64,000 nucleotides of DNA from Stictocephala bisonia (GCA_035578905.1 JAQJVL010000751.1:248001-312000); one strand, 5' to 3'; shown: positions 11,000 through 23,480, numbered from the stretch's first letter. The notes: a model not told the origin generated them from the sequence alone. Numbers and translations are program-made.

Positions 11000-13265
11000 C
11001 AATTTTTATTTTCATCACTTTAAAATCTTACTGTTATCATTTTAAAATTTTGATAATGATAATAACTGTTCTAATAAATAAGGTATATGTTGTTAAATTT
11101 GATATTATTATTATTACATAAATTAATTCAAATTATGTACTGAAAATATAAAAAAATGTTCGTGGGTGATGAAACAATTACTTAATAGTTTGTAAAAATT
11201 TGGATTATTATTTTATATACAGATTATGTCACAATAATTACATGTTTTTCTTACTTACGTGTTTACATTTTATTTACAAATTCCTTTTAATTAGATGTAC
11301 TCTGTATTGTTTCGTATTTATAAAAGAGTGTTAAGAAAATGTTAAAACATATATTTAGTCAAGATATTGGGAAAATTTACGCATCTATCATATTTTGTTT
11401 GGATGGATCTGAAAATAAAATTAATAGATTACTGCGCGCAGTTTACCATTTGTAGTAATTTGTAACATTATAAATAAACTAACTGAAGATTATAATACTG
11501 TAACACTCATTTTCTTATCAAGAGCCTCAATGAAAGTTTTCTTTTATATATTATGAGAAAACTTGCTTGAAAACAATCCTAAAGAGTGTTTATTCAATTG
11601 ATTGCCTCTCACATGAATTAAGTATAAGTAATCAAATATCAAATATTCAGTATATACGTATTTATGGAATGGTTATTTCAATAAAACTGGACCAGTCAAA
11701 TGAACCATTTATTAGTATTTTTTAAATTTATCTTTGTACAGAGATTTAAGTTTTAGGAATATGAAGATAATAAATATAATATATTTATTTATTTTAGTTT
11801 ATGATTAGGTTATTTATTATATAATAAAAACGTGACTATTATGCATTTAGCTTACCAAATAATACACACCCAGTGGATTTTGAATGTTTGAATTGCTGTA
11901 CAGTATTATTAGTATGTATTAATATTAAGTTAACTATTTCAAATATGTAGATTAGTAGGCAGCTGAGTTATTTTTTCTAACCTGATAAAAAACTAATACA
12001 CCCATACCAATTCCAAAGACATGTAATCTACTTAAATTGATAGTCTCAAACATGAGAACATATTAAAAATATTCAAACACCAAGATGATCGGTCATAAGT
12101 TCCAAACAGCAGTTAAATATCACTTAACGATTCATACAATTTCAATTGCCATAAATTCTAGAACCACTTAAATGTTTCTTTATTTTGATAAAAGTACCCT
12201 GGTTTATTATTTTCTCTTCGACTGCTCCAAATAATCATGTCTAAATATTTTATGATGTTGAGAAGATCTTTAAGTTTTTAAACTGTACTTTTAAACTTTC
12301 TTTAAAAATGTTACGTGTATTTTATTCTATAAAGTTTAACGAATAGGCAAAAAAATAACACTATGATAAAACTTTCAGTATGAAGGTATTTGGAGAAAAT
12401 TTTATATTTATAAAACTATGGTAGGAAATTGTGATGTATTTATGAGTTTTTTTTACTGTCCACACTTTATTCACTTACCCTAAATATATTTAGTATAAAT
12501 TATATTTAAATCTAATAGTTTATTCGCTCTTGAATATTTATGAAAACAACTACCGCATTATATTCCTCTTTCTTTATAAACGGTAGAATATAAGCGGAGG
12601 TTCTGAATATATATTAGAGCTATCAACGGCGATTTAGAATATAAACGAGCTGTACGAGGTCAAAATAAGAAACACTTACTGCATAATGAACACACAATAG
12701 TTTGTTGTTTTGTCTATGGCAGTATTAGAATTATGATTTAAATATCTATTTACGTTCATGCATGTTGCATTCTGTTTGGCTGTGAATATATTTGTATATA
12801 TTATTTATTGGTATTGTGGCAATACTGTATATTAAATGATCATTTCTCCAACCCTAATCAAAATAGAAGACAATTTGGTACGGTTTATAAGACACTGTAA
12901 GGGACAGTTCTTATAATTTTTTTTATTTATAAATTAATAGTTTTGTAAATTGTGACATTCTGTATTTACTTATGTAAATCTTGAATAAATAAATTTTGTA
13001 AAAGTTTTGAAAGTTTTGAATACCTGCAAAAATGGGATAATTGCCAAAACCAGTTAGTGTTAATTTAATAAATTGTTAAAGGGTGCTCAATTGTTGTGCT
13101 CAATAATTATGCATGTATGATAAAACTCTGTATTATACAGATAGTATGATAATAATGTACAAAAACAAGAAATATGTCTAATGAAATACATTTATAAAAC
13201 AAAGAAAAACTGATATGTACGAAGCAAGATTTTTTTATGATATTTTACGTGACTAAATAATTTTG
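11000..13265. other. AT-rich DNA, possible intron
   Basis: No gene, repeat family or RNA recognised. If 10870-10986 is an exon, this is intron downstream of it. Confidence 0.45.
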
Positions 13266-13273
13266 TTAAATAA

Positions 13274-13400
13274 CACCCATACATGAACGGTAGTGGATAC
13301 CCACCCGCCCACCCATACACGTCCTGTGGTAAACCCACCCACCCACCCATACACGTATTATGAAGAACCCACCCGCCCACCCATACACGTACTGTGGTGA
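13274..13400. repeat. C-rich minisatellite, ~3.5 units
   Basis: Units of about 36-38 bases with CCCACCCGCCCACCC or CCCACCCACCCACCC followed by ATACACGTA and a GTGGT-like tract. The C runs at 13300-13314 and 13334-13348 each have four C3 tracts, so the opposite strand could form G-quadruplexes. Same core as the arrays at 9.2, 27.3, 41.6 and 63.6 kb. Confidence 0.85.
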
Positions 13401-13422
13401 AAGAAAAATGACCATTTAGTTC

Positions 13423-14904
13423 TTTGGCCAGACAGTCAATTAAGATCTTGATTGGAGTATCTCATCTGTCTGAACAATTACAGCAGCCGGGATTTAGTGT
13501 GCTTGGATTCTGCCACTGATTTTACACTGTACTTGACGGTTCTTAATGGCCATTAAGCCCAATGGTTAGACAGTCAATTAAGGTCTTGATTAGAGGATCC
13601 CATCTGGCTGAACAATTACAGCAGCTGAGATTTAGTGTGCTTGGAACATGCTACTGATTTTACACTGAACTTTACCGTTCTCAATGGCCATTATGCTCCA
13701 TGGTCAGACAGTCAATTAAGGTCTTTATTGGAGTATCCCATCTGGCTGAACAATTACAGCAGCTGAGATTTAGTGTGCTAGGATACTGCCACTGATTTTA
13801 CACTGTACTTGACAGTTCTTAATGGCCATTAAGCTCCATGGTCAGACAGTCAATTAAGGTCTTGATTGGAGTCTCTCATCTGGCTGAACAATTACAGCAG
13901 CTGAGATTTAGTGTGCTAGGATCCTGCCACTGATTTTACACTGTACTGGACCGTTCTTAATGGCCATTAAGCTCCATGGCCAGACAGTCAATTAAAGTGT
14001 TGATTGGAGTATCCTGTCTGGCTGAACAATTACAGCAGCTGAGATTTAGTGTGCTTGTATCCTGCCACTGATTTTACACTGTACTTGACAGTTCTTAATG
14101 ACCATTAAGCTCCATGGCCAGACAGTCAATTAAGGTCTTGATTGGATTATCTCATCTGGCTGAACAATTACATCAGCTGAGATTTAGTGTGCTTGTCAAC
14201 TGCTACTGATTTTACACTGTACTTGACAGTTCTTAATGACCATTAAGCTCCATGGCCAGACAGTCAATTAAGGTCTTGATTGGAGTATCCCATCTGGCTG
14301 AACAATTACATCAGCTGAGATTTAGTGTGCTTGTATACTGCCACTGATTTTACACTGTACTTGACCGTTCTTAATGACCATAAAGCTCCATGGCCAGACA
14401 GTCAATTAAAGTCTTGATTGGAGTATCCCATCTGGCTGAACAATTACATGAGCTGAGATTTAGTGTGCTTGAAACCTGCTACTAATTTTATACTGTACTT
14501 GACCGTTCTTAATGACCAGAAAGCTCCATGGCCAGAGTCAATTAAAGTCTTGATTAGAGTATCCCATCTAGCTGAACAATTACATCACCTGAGATTTAGT
14601 GTGCTTGTATACTGCCACTGATTTTACACTGTACTTGACCGTTCTTAATGACCATAAAGCTCCATGGCCAGACAGTCAATTAAAGTCTTGATTGGAGTAT
14701 CCCATCTGGCTGAACAATTACATCAGCTGAGATTTAGTGTGCTTGTATCCTGCCAATGAGTTTACACTGTACTGGACCGTTCTTAATGACCATAAAGCTC
14801 CATGGCCAGACACTCAATTAAAGTCTTGATTATAGTCTCTCATCTGGCTGAACAATTACAGCAGCTGAGATTTAGTGTGCTTGTATCCTGCCACTGATTT
14901 TACC
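13423..14904. repeat. 138-bp satellite array, ~11 copies
   Basis: The block CAGACAGTCAATTAA recurs at 13429, 13567, 13705, 13843 and so on with a period of exactly 138 (one copy 136, from small deletions at about 14535). Other conserved blocks in the unit are GGCTGAACAATTACA, GAGATTTAGTGTGC and GATTTTACACTG. Copies are highly similar, suggesting recent amplification or homogenisation. The unit codes for nothing and shows no hammerhead core on either strand. It starts within 30 bases of the C-rich minisatellite. Confidence 0.95.
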
Positions 14905-14909
14905 GTAAA

Positions 14910-17090
14910 ACTATTTAATATAATCTAAGATATTGTTCAAAGCTTAAATTATTTTGTCTCAATACTTTATTCAAATGCTTTGAACACCTGAAAAAATGTT
15001 TTTACAAACTTATTTATTAAGTAAGTGTTATATTTTGCATGAATTATTTGAATGGTAATTTTTATGTGAACACGTAAATGCTCAAAATTCACTCAACCCT
15101 CAAAAGGCTTCACTTGACATCACTTTGAAACAAGATGTCTTCTGAGCAGATTCTTATAGATTAATCTGAAGAATATATGTTTTAGAGTTGGCAATACTAG
15201 CATTACATTGTAAAAACAGACAAGTGCTTTAGTTTGGGCCTGTAACAAAAAAATATAATACAAAAATATAAATTATTTATTTTTATTTTTAATTTGCAAG
15301 CAATATTTATATCGAATTTAATATATAGTATGTCCAAAAAGATTTATAAGAAGTAATTTAGGTGAGTCACCATTAATCATATACTGAACTTTGTGGACTT
15401 TAGTTTTTACCAGACCGCTTTGAACTGCTACATTTTAAAACGCCCACGTATACAGAAACATATTTAACTGAATATTATGCATTACATGAACATTATCCAT
15501 TTTTCTTACGAATACAAACAATTGGTGTAACATGCAGTAAAATAAATGAAATACATTTTTCTTTAAATTTTACATTTAAACATAAATGCAGCTTTTTAAA
15601 ATACCTGGTTTTAAAATTTAGAACCATTTATATATATTTCTCTATTATTATTTTATGATAAAAATATATTTATACAATATAAATACTTTCTTTTTTCAAA
15701 TATAATATTAAAACCTTTACAAAAATAACTAACTTAAGTTATTAGGTTCATAAAAAAAAACTTATTTGTTTGCTATAAATAGATTTGTAGGTTTATTATT
15801 ATTCCATCATCCCCTTGGGGCCGGAATACCCATTCAGATTTGCTAGGGGCCGGAAATTGTCCTTTCAGGATGCCAGTAACTGGAAATAACGGACTTCTTC
15901 TAATTAAAAATTTTGAATAAACTATTTTCTTAGAAAATATGTTTAAATAAGGTTCCTCCATGAACAAAAAGTCCTACACGAACCCTCTTTATGATATAAT
16001 GCATAAAGAAATTCGCTATAAAAGCTATTTGGAAGTATTAAAGCGATAACGATGTGGTTTTATATCAACACAAACTGACAGTAATGTTCATGAAGGGTTA
16101 ATATTGTCTCATTTTCCGTAATATGAAAGGATGGAAGTTTACGACTGGCTACCTAGAAGCAAGATGATTTATCAAAGAAATAAGAACAAAACCACACGTA
16201 ATATGTCATTAAGAAAAAACTAAAGTAATGAAAATGAAATCACACAAAGGATTTTACACATAGTGACTGCATTAAAATCTAGACTAACAATATAATCTGG
16301 CCATTTTCAAGACATATTCTATATCATTATTAATTGCGGGCGTCATTACAATAGCCACAATAAGTACAAAAAATAAAATTGTATTTTAATAGGATTCCAA
16401 TATGATCACTATACCCATACGTCAGCTGGAATGGGTAAATAAATAACATCATGCACGTACTTTTTTAGAATTATAAGTACAATAACAATACTTACATTCA
16501 GTATTACTAAAATTAAGCTGTTTGCTCTAAAACTTTTAGGCTAGGTCTGTAAATATACTGCACTCGATGAAAATGTCAATTCCATGATTACATGTCCCAT
16601 CATTTTATCTCGGCCAAAATATTATCCTTGTTTTGTAAAGGTTCCGAGTTTCTTTATTAAATTACTCATAACTCTATCCAGGTAAATCATTTTAAGACAA
16701 AAGTTCGTTGTATAACTAGGTAAGGCAATTAGGATTATCAGTGGTCCCCTCATAGCAACACCTCTACAATGGCTTCCAGTGATGTGAAACATATCTCCTC
16801 CATACAAAAAAACTACTGCAAAACTATTGACTAACATATAAAACTAATTTAGAGATAAAGAATTGCTATATTAAATACCAAGACTTAGTATACACTTCAC
16901 ATATGACACAACCGTGAAGGAGTTTTTCTACTCTAAATCTTCATGATATGTAAGGTTCTTTGACTGTCATGGTGGAATGAACATTAATTGTACTAAATGG
17001 AACATATTGAGTCACTTTCACTCAAGTGTCAGAAGGTGGAACTATTGGACATATAAGCGGAATGGTGGCTGCTCAGTCGTGTGATTATAG
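14910..17090. other. Mostly AT-rich DNA, no gene seen
   Basis: Nothing certain. A slightly GC-richer piece at 15800-15960 and open frames at 15773 and 16622 (minus) have no recognisable homology or flanking splice pattern. Confidence 0.45.
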
Positions 17091-17098
17091 AGCTGAAA

Positions 17099-17332
17099 GT
17101 GGAGTGGTGTGATTCACTTAAAGGGCGTGTATATTCATCAATAGTTGATTCTTTTACTGTCAGTAAGTGTGGAGTGATTAACTTAAAGGGTGTGTATATT
17201 CATCAATAGTCGATTCATTTATTGTCAGTAAGTGTGGAGTGATTCACTTAAAGGGCGTGTATATTCATCAACAGTTGATTCATTTATTGTCAGTAAGTGT
17301 GGAGTGATTCACTTAAAGGGCGTGTATGTTCA
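17099..17332. repeat. 65-bp tandem repeat, ~3.5 copies
   Basis: GTGGAGTG followed by ATTCACTTAAAGGGCG starts at 17099, 17169, 17234 and 17299. The first interval is 70, the others 65. Units are nearly identical. Confidence 0.9.
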
Positions 17333-17721
17333 CAATAGGGTCTGGTACCTTGATCGGTCGTCTCGAGTAATTTATTCCTGAATAATCGTTTATCATATAG
17401 TGGAAATAGTGTGCATATGAGTGTGGGACATGGTCCACATAATGTGATACTCTTTTACAGTGAGAAATAATCCTCGTAGGGTGCGTTGGTTCTCAAGAGC
17501 CATAAACGTATTGACTTGGAGTCTCTACTTTCCGAAACGAATCGTGTACAAGAAGAAGCTTTGGGGTTTTCACATCCGTTTCTTTTTGCATTATAAAAAT
17601 GGTGCATCAAATATACGTCTTAAATGTGTACTTAAGTTGAAAATAATCATTCAGATGTACTTGGAAATATTCAATAGTCATGTATTTTCTTTTGTAGGCA
17701 TAAGCAGCTGGTATCATAACT

Positions 17722-17948
17722 CATCACTAAAGCTTCCAGTAACGACCGCATCAAGGTGTTATATACAATATTTACATTACCAAACGTTGCACCCATGCTG
17801 TGATGTGGCATCCTCAGTGGTATCTGAGACTCAGTGGAGTGGTCAGAGATACTACATAGAATGCGACATGACAGCAGGGGCGAAACGTTTGGTGATGTAA
17901 ACATTGTAGATAGCACCTTGACGTGGACGTTACCGGAAGCTTTAGTTA
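17722..17948. mobile_element. Foldback element, family C
   Basis: The left arm begins ACTAAAGCTTCCAGTAACG (about 17727) and runs to about 17830; the right arm is its inverse, ending ACCGGAAGCTTTAGT (about 17945). Arms are about 105 bp and about 80 percent alike, with almost no loop. The right arm holds GGGGCGAAACGTT (17877-17889), the family position of a hammerhead core, but the CTGANGA box is changed to ATGACAG, so it looks decayed. A single arm of the same family lies at about 55062-55135. The open frames across this region (17460 plus, 17671 minus) are by-products. Confidence 0.7.
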
Positions 17949-18139
17949 TTAGTAATAATATAAAATATATTTTTGATATATTTTAACAAAAAAATAAACA
18001 TAAATATATGTTTGAATTGAACCTTAGAAGTAAGAATGTTGAGTACTCAAGAGCCCATGTATGTAAGGGGTGGAGTTGTCATGTTTCGAGTGTGGAGAAG
18101 TTGGCTGTTCTGTCAGGTGTTGTTATTACAATATTGGTG

Positions 18140-18260
18140 CCACTAAAGGAGAGGATGTTATATAACTATGTAATCAAGTATCAAAGTGAAGCCGACCTCA
18201 AAGGACACAAGACAAGATTACCATCTCAAAGGCTAGGGAGAGTGTGAGCTATGTATGTTG
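18140..18260 (+). repeat. Dispersed repeat (gamma), copy 1
   Basis: Contains TCAAAGTGAAGCCGACCTCA, followed by ACACAAGACAAGATTAC and CAAAGGC. The same ordered blocks occur at 39415-39545. The element type is unknown; the surrounding 18035-18300 is also GC-richer than average. Confidence 0.6.
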
Positions 18261-18299
18261 ACGTACAGAACGGAACAACACGACCTTGTAATAAGGACC

Positions 18300-19880
18300 A
18301 ATTGAAGGGGCAATATAACACTTACCTAGTTCATCGAGTAAGCTTTTTATCTATTAAGTCTGGTTCGGGTATTTTGCAAAAATATCATCAACAAATTTAA
18401 TTTATTCTGCACTGGATGTAAAAACTTTATAATATGAACGAAAATTTTTGCACGTGGTGTCAAACATTTTACTGTATTTTTCATTATGTAGAAACAAGGC
18501 ATTGTTCGTTACTGATAAATGGAAACAATGGCCCTTTCACGTTACAACAAAGAACGTATTGTTTTTCGTCCAGTTCACAAAAACTGAATTCTCCTAGACA
18601 AACCTTGATGTATATCGGGTCCATGTAACTTTTGTGGTAACTGATTGAAGTCCATTCTCCAATAGCAAAAAGACTGTTTTAGAGTTTGCTTTTATTTTGA
18701 GTATGCTGTTATTTTAATCTTTTATCACTTCAGAAGTATAACTATTGAGAAGAATATAAGTTAGAACATAAAACATTGTTAAAAGTGCCATTTAACCATG
18801 TTAAATGTCGTATATATTTCAAATTATAAACAAGCAATGATAATATTTGTAATGTTTTTAGTAACGGCAGTTTATTTCGTTTGTGAAACACTTTTAGTAA
18901 TCCAATGAACATTGTCCAGTAGTAATCCATTGAACAATTTCTTCAGTGATTAAGTTATTTCCTACACGCAAATACTCTCAAAATTTGAAAATCATTATTA
19001 TTGTAAAAAATACCTGTGTTAAAATAAAGTAACACTAAAATATATCTACTGCTATGTTTTTAATTAGACATTAATTATAATTAATTAAAAAAATTAAATT
19101 GACAGTTTATCATTAAAGGTGAATTAAATATAAACTTTTGAATCCAATAATGATAATACATTTTAAAAATTACTTATCTAGAAATATATCTCATCGACGA
19201 TAGTATTTAGTTTTCAAAGGTTATCTGATCTTTTCAGGATTCACAGTTTCCAACTTCATTTGGTATTCCAGATTTAAACTCTATTGAATAAAGTGAACAA
19301 CTCTATAGAAAATAGTTCCCCCAGTTATGTAGTAGGTGTTTGAGGTTGCCTTGTTCTCAGAATTTTGGAAAAATCAAAAATCTCTGTTGAAAATTTTAAT
19401 GTCACACGCTTAAAAATATTGTTACCTCTAACTTTTAAAAAATTGTTCCATGATTTGTTATGTCAACTCTTTATAAGATAATAAATGACGCATGAGATAG
19501 AGCTTATCTTGGTAGATAGAATACAAATGCCTCTAAAGGTTTTCAGAACTATTTTATTTTTATACTGTATATCATTCCTCTTAAAATGTTCAATTACTGG
19601 AATGTTTAGAAATCTGCAACAAATCAACAACTATGAAACACCCATTACCAAAAATGAGACGGACCCACTGCCATAAAACTATCGGGAAAAATTATATATA
19701 GAATTAAATCAATCGATAGATCTTAAAACATTACAACCATTTAATAATCATAATTACATTTGGTCCTAAATAACATAAATTAAACTACTAAAGCCACTAA
19801 AATATCATATGAAGTTGTTTTTAAAACAACGAGCCTTAAAAATATGATTATTATTATTTAATGCAACCCAAACGTATATG
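18300..19880. other. AT-rich DNA, no gene seen
   Basis: Nothing firmly recognised. A frame at 18434-18628 contains a GPFTLQQRTY stretch faintly like the N-terminal helix of some insect transposases, but the resemblance is too short to call. Confidence 0.4.
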
Positions 19881-19935
19881 GTAAAATAAATTACTTCTTT
19901 ATTCGTTCCACCACCAATACGTTATGTGTTTTTAC

Positions 19936-19967
19936 GGCCGGTTTTGACGTTTTTACTTTATTATCAG
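19936..19967 (-). ncRNA. Hammerhead-like motif, D left arm (mutated)
   Basis: The minus strand reads CTGATAA, then a stem built on AAGT/ACGT-like bases, CAAAAC, CGG, CC. The CTGA half is intact but G8 is A and G12 is lost, so activity is unlikely. Compare the right arm at 20138. Confidence 0.45.
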
Positions 19968-20137
19968 GTGGAACTAAAAAATCACTTATACATTGAACTA
20001 ACATTAAATATCTTAATCTAAAACATGAACTAGAATATCGTAGTCTACCTCATTAGTGGTGTAATTTAAATGTTAGGTTAGACTAGGACATTAAATGTTT
20101 GTTTAGTGTATAAGTGAATTTTTAGTTCCACCTAATC

Positions 20138-20163
20138 ATGATGTGAAAACTTCGAAACCAGTC
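20138..20163 (+). ncRNA. Hammerhead-like motif, D right arm
   Basis: Reads ATGATGT, stem GAA/TTC, GAAAC, CA, GTC. The GAAA half and helix III (A-U, C-G closing CA, cleavage C20163) are intact. C3 has become A and A9 has become T. Combining both arms gives the consensus CTGATGA...CGAAACCRGTC. Confidence 0.5.
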
Positions 20164-20409
20164 GTTGAAAACACATAAAGTATTGGTGATAAAACAAATA
20201 AATTGGTAATTTCTTGTACATTATACATTTAATTTAAAAACCAATTCGGCAAAAAACTCAATAGAATATGGAATTATTTTAAATTAATCAAGCAATAAAA
20301 GTCCTTTATTTTTACAGCATTATGTACTCTGTGTAATAGCGTTATTAGTCATACATTAATTTAAAGTTTAATATAAAACCCTTTAAAAACAAAATATTAT
20401 TATAAACCA

Positions 20410-20832
20410 CTAAAGTTGGCACTTCAAGTATTCGTCTACACTGTAGAAGGCATGAGACAAACGGTAATCTTTAGATTTTCCAGAAAACGCGCTCACGCAA
20501 CTCTCACATTTTATTGAGTTCGACAGTGCGTTGAAGAGTATAAGGCTGTTAAACTTTAAATACTTTTTTTTTAAAGCAGTTTTGTGAAGAGGTTGACTCA
20601 GGTTATTATTCAGATGAATAATATACTCGTGTTTTAGAAAATCTGTCAGAAAATTGTGACTATTTTTATTGACATACAAGAAAACACGGTGGATGAAGAT
20701 ACACGGAAAGGTGAGTAAATTGTGTTCTTTGAAGAGTTGTCTGCAAGAAAAAGTATTTCGTTTTTTAAACATTCTTAATGCCTTTTTTAAGTTTAAATAT
20801 AAATTTAGTCTTTGCACAAATTTCAACTGCAT
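20410..20832 (-). pseudogene. LINE ORF2 C-terminal domain
   Basis: An open stretch of 140 codons. Family-typical features in order: QRLNLYLNLKKALRMF, CRQLFKEHNLLTFPCIFIHR, HNLSQPLHKT-like region, KFNSLILFNALSNSIK. This matches the thumb and C-terminal part of Jockey-like polymerases (Cys-Arg-x-Leu-Phe-Lys followed by the LTFPCIYI block). It is separated from the RT block at 20968 by a frame break but is otherwise well preserved. Confidence 0.75.
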
Positions 20833-20967
20833 GCGATAAAAATGGATAAATTAAATTATAATATGCACACAGTAATACTTCTTTGTTCATGAACGAGGAT
20901 ATATTTCTTAATGTGAAAATAATAGAACCTATTTTTTTAAAGACTGAGGAAATGTGTGTTTCAAAAT

Positions 20968-21264
20968 TTAAATTGCTATCAATGTTCGTTCAATAGATGA
21001 CAAACGTTCATTAACGTGAGAACTCCTAATCGTAAACTCAATTACTTGAGTTTTACCGTCATTAATTTGTAATTGACATACTGAGTTCGCATTCACAAAT
21101 GCTTCCACTTCAAGATCAGTCCGTTTTTTAGCTGAATCAGAGAGAGAAGTATCATCAGCAGGTAAGCAAACATTGCCGTTATTTATTGAAGAGGGTATAT
21201 CGTTCACATATAATAGGAATAAAACTGGACCCAGAATTGAGCCGTGAGGAACGCCTCTAGCCAC
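20968..21264 (-). pseudogene. LINE RT catalytic block
   Basis: 98 codons containing RGVPHGSILGPVLFLLYVND (RT block 4, normally QGVPQGS) and LPADDTSL (block 5, the FADD-type catalytic box, with the aromatic residue replaced by Pro). Then DLEVEAFVNANSVCQLQIND-GKTQ, matching the WxxxNxLxLNxxKT block with the Trp lost. The two aspartates of the ADD box are kept, but the flanking changes and frame breaks indicate a dead copy. Confidence 0.85.
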
Positions 21265-21265
21265 A

Positions 21266-21571
21266 TCATTTGTGGTAGACTGTGCATTCCTTTTGCAACC
21301 ATCTATATCTATGCAGGAAGTAAGGAAAATGAGCTCGTTCTCTGAGATCCATCCCTGGCAACTTATTCAATAAAACAGAATGATCTATCATGTCAAAAGT
21401 TTTATGTAGGCAAAAAAAGATTCCCATGGAAGACTTGCCTTTGTCTAGAGCCATAACAATTGAGAAGATGAGACTGTTGATAGCGTCTACAGTACATTTC
21501 CCTTTTGTAAAACCAAACTGTAAACGAGAGAGCAAGTTATTCTTATTAAGGAATTTTAAGAACCTGGTCAA
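21266..21571 (-). pseudogene. LINE RT fingers/palm N-part
   Basis: 101 codons. FLNKNNLLSRLQFGFTKGKC is RT block 2 (QFGFRKG in the family, Arg replaced by Thr). CLHKTFDMIDHSVLLNKL is block 3 (the catalytic Asp of FD is kept; the usual first DLSKAFD Asp is replaced). It joins the block at 20968-21264 almost directly, with a frame change at about 21265. Upstream minus-strand text at 21600-21720 supplies the YRPISLI block. Confidence 0.8.
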
Positions 21572-22699
21572 AAATACTCTCTCATAAACTTTTGATAGTG
21601 ATTAAATGAGGGATATTGGTCTGTAATTATCAGAGTCGTGCTTACTACCTTTCTAATGTAGAGGCCTAATTATTGACAATTCAAGGGCCTCAGGAAACAT
21701 ACTCTACTCAAAGGATGCGTTAAATAGATGTGAAATAGGTTTTAAAATAATATCACTAATTTTCTTTAAAATGTACCGAGAAATTTTATCTGACTCGAAT
21801 GACTTCTTTAATTTAAGGGACATAATTTCTCGATGTTCATCAAGTTTAGTACATGGTAACAGAAACAGGGATCGTGGACTGTAACTACTCTGATGTTGGG
21901 AGGAGGAAGTAATGCCATAGTTATGTTGAATAAGAAAATAGAAAATTTATATCTGGGGTAGAATAAAACTTATTAAAATATTACCGACGACAAAATGATA
22001 ACAAATATACTCCCCATCCTCGTTAGCCAAGACAATATTTCAATCACTTTTGCTGTTTTTTTCTTTTTTTTCGATCATTAATTGCCTGTCAAAAGGTTTT
22101 TATTTCATTAGAGAAATTCTATAGCTTATTGAGGAAAAAGGTAGACGTAGATTCATGGATTGCCCTGTTATAACAGCTTTTCAGTAGTTTGTGTGTTGAG
22201 TCAGCCTTAGGGGATGTTGAGCGTCAAGGTCCTATGTTAAGCAATGCTCAAGATTCTTTAGTTTATCCTTAGACTACGAATTTCGTTGATGAGCTGAGGC
22301 TTCATAAAATGTTTTTCCCTAACTATCTTAAATTTTTTAATAGGAAAGCAAACAACAAAATGATGCTTAAGAATGCTATGAAACGAAATAAATTTGTTTC
22401 CAAGATTTTGCTCTATAAATATTTGATTCCAATGTTCATTTCCTAAAATAGTACTATATCACTCACTAAATTATTGATATAGTTGATAAATAATATGATT
22501 AACACTGTCATAAAAATGTTTGTAATATGTTGAAGTCTAAAATGCCGATCCTTAGCCATTAATATAGTCGCCAGTGACATCTAATAAATCGGCATTTTAA
22601 ATTAAATCCACGATCGAGCGAAATAAACCATTTTGTCTCAAATGTAACCCTATCATTGTAACCCTAAGCCTATCATTGCTATTGCATAGTTAAAAGTGT

Positions 22700-23480
22700 G
22701 ACATGATCACTTTATTTGGTTTTAGCATCTTACAACCATAGCCAATTTCAACTGTATAAATGTGTTCTTTACGTGCTTCCATTATTGTGTTAGTAGTCTT
22801 AGTCATAATAAGAATCATAATATCAAGAAGATATTGATGTATTTATTATTTTTAAGTCCAAGATTTTCTTACTTTTTTAAGTATTGAATACTCTATTTCA
22901 TACGATAACATATGACAATTCTTTTTCATCAACAACATATTTATTAACGAGCATTATATAATTTTTTTTCAATGAGAACCATTTTTGGAATTTTATGAAT
23001 TTTTCAGAGTACCAACTATATATAACGTTCAATTCTTACGATGGACGAGAAACTTGTCATTTAATAGTTTTAGAATATAAAACTACGGAATGTGGGTGTT
23101 CTTGGATGAATTAATTGCTGCCTTACATTCTCTTTCAAAACAACAGTAGGTTGGTCATATTTTCATAAAATTACATCGTCATATTCAAGCGGTTGACATT
23201 TTGTCCAGAGTGGGTCGTAACGGTTATCGACAACTCCTGTGAAGAAGAGGGACATTTATACAGTCTTGAAAACAATTTTTGCCTATCGTGATTGTTATCA
23301 ATCATGTACTCTTTCATGTATTTTTCAGCCTATTGTGTAATGTTTACACTAATTGTGTAAAAAAGTGCCATAGACATAAAATACTAAATATACAACTGTA
23401 AAATAATGCACATGTTTAGGTTGTTTATTTTACACCTTATTACAGATGAATTAAATCATAGAATATTTGTTATCTTCAAT
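22700..23480. other. AT-rich DNA, no gene seen
   Basis: Nothing recognised on either strand. Confidence 0.45.

Larger units (their letters stand above)
19887..20212. mobile_element. Foldback element, family D, hammerhead-bearing
   Basis: The left arm (about 19887-20006, with ACCAATACGTTATGTG and GTTTTGACG) and right arm (about 20093-20212, with its inverse and GTATTGGTG-like end) are inverted copies of about 115 bp, separated by about 86 bp. Both arms carry the two halves of a hammerhead-like core, each with different mutations. The element lies just beyond the 3' end of the minus-strand LINE at 20400. No target duplication could be assigned with confidence. Confidence 0.65.
20400..22680 (-). 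mobile_element. Jockey/CR1-like non-LTR retrotransposon, degenerate
   Basis: Read on the minus strand, the segments occur in the order expected for the ORF2 product. From 22400 down, the linker after the endonuclease has KKFKIVREKHF and INEIRSLR-like text. From about 21720 down comes RT block 1 with FPEALELSIIRPLH and DNYRPISLI. RT middle is at 21571-21266, the catalytic block at 21264-20968 and the C-terminal domain at 20832-20410. Many frameshifts and stops interrupt it. The endonuclease itself is not visible, so the copy is 5' truncated. It is the longest retrotransposon remnant in the window. Confidence 0.8.

Noticed and set aside
13423..14904. 138-bp satellite as a tandem animal retrozyme
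   Set aside because: I looked for CTGANGA and GAAA in the right order on both strands of the unit and did not find a pair; the unit is also shorter than known animal retrozymes. The same holds for the 132-bp array.
18040..18130. Minus-strand CGAAACATG at about 18050 as another hammerhead
   Set aside because: The upstream box reads CTGACAGA with no stem II adjoining GAAA, and the helix III partner reads GA in place of GT.
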